8,343 nucleotides of DNA, taken from contig JAABSI010000110.1 in assembly GCA_011390455.1 (NCBI GenBank), positions 1 to 8,343 of the forward strand, given 5' to 3'. The translations under genes were made by a program, and so were the position numbers. Below the pieces are notes generated by a model. That model ran no database searches. It was not told the DNA's origin and saw only the letters and a list, made by a program, of their open reading frames with translations. This document shows positions 6,688 to 8,343 of the stretch, one piece after another; the stretch's first letter is position 1; each line of letters starts with the position of its first letter. The DNA comes from Trueperaceae bacterium (GTDB lineage Bacteria; Deinococcota; Deinococci; Deinococcales; Trueperaceae).

Positions 6688-6736
6688 GCGGACGCCGAGG
6701 GGCGGAGGGCCGCACCGGGCGGGGGCCGCTCACGGC
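6681..6736. terminator. Hairpin spanning both convergent stop codons (second case)
   Basis: The arms GCCcTGAGCGG (6681-6691) and CCGCTCAcGGC (6726-6736) pair at 10 of 11 positions. Inside, 6693/6724 and 6695-6697/6720-6722 also pair. The stem contains the TGA of the GerMN-like gene and, on the other strand, the TGA of asnS. The inner part is imperfect and G-rich and there is no T-tract. The whole 42-bp gap between the two genes is taken up by this structure. Confidence 0.5.
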
Positions 6737-8028
6737 ATCATGCGGGTCAGCGTGCGCGGGAAGGGGATCACCTCGCGCAGGTGGTGCACGCCCGTGATCC
6801 ACGCCAGCGTGCGCTCGAGGCCGATCCCGAACCCCGAGTGCGGCACGCTCCCGAAGCGCCGCAGATCGAGGTACCAGCCGAACGCCTCCATCGGGAGCGC
6901 GTGCTCGGCGATGCGCCGCTCGAGCAGCGCCAGATCGTGGATGCGCTGCGAGCCGCCGATCAGTTCGCCGTAGCCTTCGGGGGCGATCACGTCGTCGCAC
7001 AGGACGCGGGTCGGGTCGCCGGGCACCGGCTCCATGTAGAACGCCTTCGCTTTCGTCGGCCAGCGCTCGATCACGACGGGCCGGTCGAAGCGCGCACCGA
7101 GCAGCGTCTCGTGGGGGGCGCCGAAGTCTTCGCCCCATGCGAGCGGCTCGCCGTCCTCCGCGAGCAGCTCGAGCGCTCGATCGTAGCTCAGGACCGGGAA
7201 GCCGCCCTGGGCGGTCGGCTCGAGCTTCGAGACGTCGCGCCCGAGCAGGTCGAGCTCGGTGCGCCTGCGCTCGAGGACGCGTCCGACGAGGTAGGCGAGC
7301 AGGTCGATCTGCAGCTGCACGTTGCCGTCGTGCTCGAGGAAGGCCACCTCGGGTTCGATCATCCAGAACTCGAGCAGGTGGCGGCGCGTCTTGCTCTTCT
7401 CGGCGCGGAAGGCGGGACCCATGGTGTAGACCGCGCCCAACGCCATCGCGCCGGCTTCGGCGTAGAGCTGCCCCGACTGCGACAGGTACGCCTTCGCCTC
7501 GTCGAACAGGTCGATCTCGAACAGGTTGGTCGTCCCCTCGACCGCGGTCGGCATGAAGAAGGGCGCGTCGAACCGGACGAAGCCGCGGTCGGCGAAGAAG
7601 TCGTGCACCGCGCGTTCGAGCTCGTCGCGGATGCGCAGGATCGCCCACGGGGCGCGGTGGCGCAGGTGCAGGTGGCGGTGCTCGCTGAGGAACTCGACCC
7701 CGTGCTCCTTGGGGGTGATCGGGTAGCCCTCGCTGGCGTGCACCACGTCGAGGCTGCGGACCGAGAGCTCCACGCCGCTCGGCGCGCGCGGGTCGGCGCG
7801 CACCTCGCCGTGCACGCGCACGGCGCTCTCCTGCCCGAGCGCGCGGGCGGTCTCGAAGGTCGCTTCGTCGACGTCGTTCTTCGCCACGACCGCCTGCACG
7901 AAGCCGGTCCCGTCGCGGAGCTGGAGGAAGGCGATCTTGCCCGACGAGCGGCTGCCCGTGAGCCAACCGGCCACGGTGACGGCGCCGCCGACGGCGCCGG
8001 GAAGGTCCTGGATGCGGGTCGCGACCAT
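6730..8028 (-). CDS. asnS: Asparagine--tRNA ligase
   Basis: This class IIb synthetase charges tRNA-Asn with asparagine in the cytosol. It is complete at 432 aa. An OB-fold anticodon-binding domain covers about residues 15-95 ([11 protein letters not shown], then [15 protein letters not shown]). The catalytic domain has the motif 1 region around 145-162, motif 2 at 207-226 ([20 protein letters not shown]), KAFYMEP (328-334), GELIGGSQR (354-362) and motif 3 [10 protein letters not shown] (397-406), ending [12 protein letters not shown]. The [12 protein letters not shown] form of motif 2, the KAFYM segment and the IPFPR end favour AsnRS over AspRS. The ATG at 8028 is chosen because it gives the standard N-terminus and lies 7 nt after a TACGCT box. 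There is no Shine-Dalgarno sequence. The HAD gene upstream ends 30 nt before it on the same strand, so read-through is possible as well. Confidence 0.96.
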   Translation of the reverse strand: MVATRIQDLPGAVGGAVTVAGWLTGSRSSGKIAFLQLRDGTGFVQAVVAKNDVDEATFETARALGQESAVRVHGEVRADPRAPSGVELSVRSLDVVHASEGYPITPKEHGVEFLSEHRHLHLRHRAPWAILRIRDELERAVHDFFADRGFVRFDAPFFMPTAVEGTTNLFEIDLFDEAKAYLSQSGQLYAEAGAMALGAVYTMGPAFRAEKSKTRRHLLEFWMIEPEVAFLEHDGNVQLQIDLLAYLVGRVLERRRTELDLLGRDVSKLEPTAQGGFPVLSYDRALELLAEDGEPLAWGEDFGAPHETLLGARFDRPVVIERWPTKAKAFYMEPVPGDPTRVLCDDVIAPEGYGELIGGSQRIHDLALLERRIAEHALPMEAFGWYLDLRRFGSVPHSGFGIGLERTLAWITGVHHLREVIPFPRTLTRMMP

Positions 8029-8035
8029 GCGCGCG

Positions 8036-8041
8036 AGCGTA
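8036..8041 (-). promoter_or_regulatory. asnS promoter, -10 box TACGCT, leaderless
   Basis: On the minus strand TACGCT (TANNNT) ends 7 nt before the asnS ATG, the same geometry as at purM, priA and smpB. It lies in the 30-nt gap after the HAD gene. No -35 match is visible at normal spacing; the -35 window would fall at the end of the HAD gene. Confidence 0.5.
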
Positions 8042-8058
8042 CTACGGGGCGACGCGGC

Positions 8059-8343
8059 TCAGGGCTTGAGGCGCCGCGCGAGGTCGAGCGCCTCGATGAC
8101 GCCGCCGTCGTCGACGTCGCCCACCACGCGCTCGAAGCGACCTTTGAGCACGTCCTGGCCGTTGCCCATCACGACCGGGTACCCGACGAGTTCGAGCATG
8201 GGGAGGTCGCCGGTCGTGTCGCCGACCGCCATCGCGTGCTCGAGCGGCACCTTGAGGTGGGCCGCGAGGTCGCGCACGGCGCTCCCCTTGGACACCCCCT
8301 TGCGGGTGAGCGAGACGAACAGCGTGTCGGGCAGGCCTGGGGA
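8059..8343 (-). CDS. HAD-IIB (Cof-like) phosphatase, C-terminal part (5' end outside window)
   Basis: This is the last 94 residues of a haloacid-dehalogenase-type phosphatase. The frame is open through the right edge. A GTG at 8295 could be read as a start, but it falls inside the conserved KGVSKGSAV motif, so the true start is beyond the window. Visible motifs are the motif III Lys in GVSKGSAV and motif IV GDTTGDLPML, followed by VGYPVVMGNG and DDGGVIEAL, the typical Cof-type ending. The usual Asn in GDxxND is Gly here, giving GDTTGD; both acidic residues that hold Mg2+ remain, so activity is expected. The nucleophile DxD motif and the cap domain, which sets substrate, are outside the window, so the substrate (sugar phosphate or similar) cannot be told. 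It is on the same strand as asnS and 30 nt upstream of it. Confidence 0.85.
   Translation of the reverse strand, partial: SPGLPDTLFVSLTRKGVSKGSAVRDLAAHLKVPLEHAMAVGDTTGDLPMLELVGYPVVMGNGQDVLKGRFERVVGDVDDGGVIEALDLARRLKP

Noticed and set aside
6620..7966. A 448-codon minus-strand frame overlapping asnS in another frame
   Set aside because: Arg-rich shadow of asnS; the asnS frame carries all class IIb motifs.
8059..8295. A complete small 78-aa gene starting at the GTG at 8295
   Set aside because: That GTG lies inside the conserved GVSKG motif and the frame continues to the window edge, so it is the tail of a larger HAD protein.

Overview
The window is a very GC-rich, densely packed bacterial chromosome segment of ordinary housekeeping genes. 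I see no mobile element, CRISPR array, rRNA, tRNA or phage gene. The best fit is Deinococcota, perhaps a Truepera-like lineage. Three things point there: a PriA that has lost its helicase motifs, a proper AsnRS, and a recurring TANNNT box 5-8 nt before start codons with no ribosome binding site, which is the leaderless-transcript signature well known in Deinococcus. Actinobacteria share the degenerate PriA and leaderless genes, but most lack AsnRS, so they are the second choice. The lineage call is inference.

Layout from left to right: (1) the 3' part of a two-component sensor histidine kinase (+), convergent with (2) purM (-), which makes aminoimidazole ribonucleotide in purine synthesis. 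(3) priA (+) diverges from purM across 43 bp that hold two back-to-back leaderless promoters. (4) A compact + strand operon follows: smpB (trans-translation), an exported N-acetylmuramoyl-L-alanine amidase, and a one-TM protein that looks GerMN-like. They are joined by 4-bp ATGA and GTGA overlaps. (5) asnS (-) is convergent with that operon. (6) A HAD-IIB phosphatase (-) lies just upstream of asnS and is cut by the right edge of the window.

No gene-free stretch exceeds about 50 bp. The two convergent junctions (kinase/purM and GerMN-like/asnS) each carry an inverted repeat whose stem includes both stop codons, so each could act as a minimal two-way terminator. First genes of transcription units (purM, priA, smpB, asnS) look leaderless, while the two downstream genes in the smpB operon rely on overlap and weak Shine-Dalgarno sequences.

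No obviously new multi-gene system is present. The points most worth a second look are the PriA pseudohelicase, the stop-codon hairpins at convergent junctions, and the overlapping purM/priA promoters.
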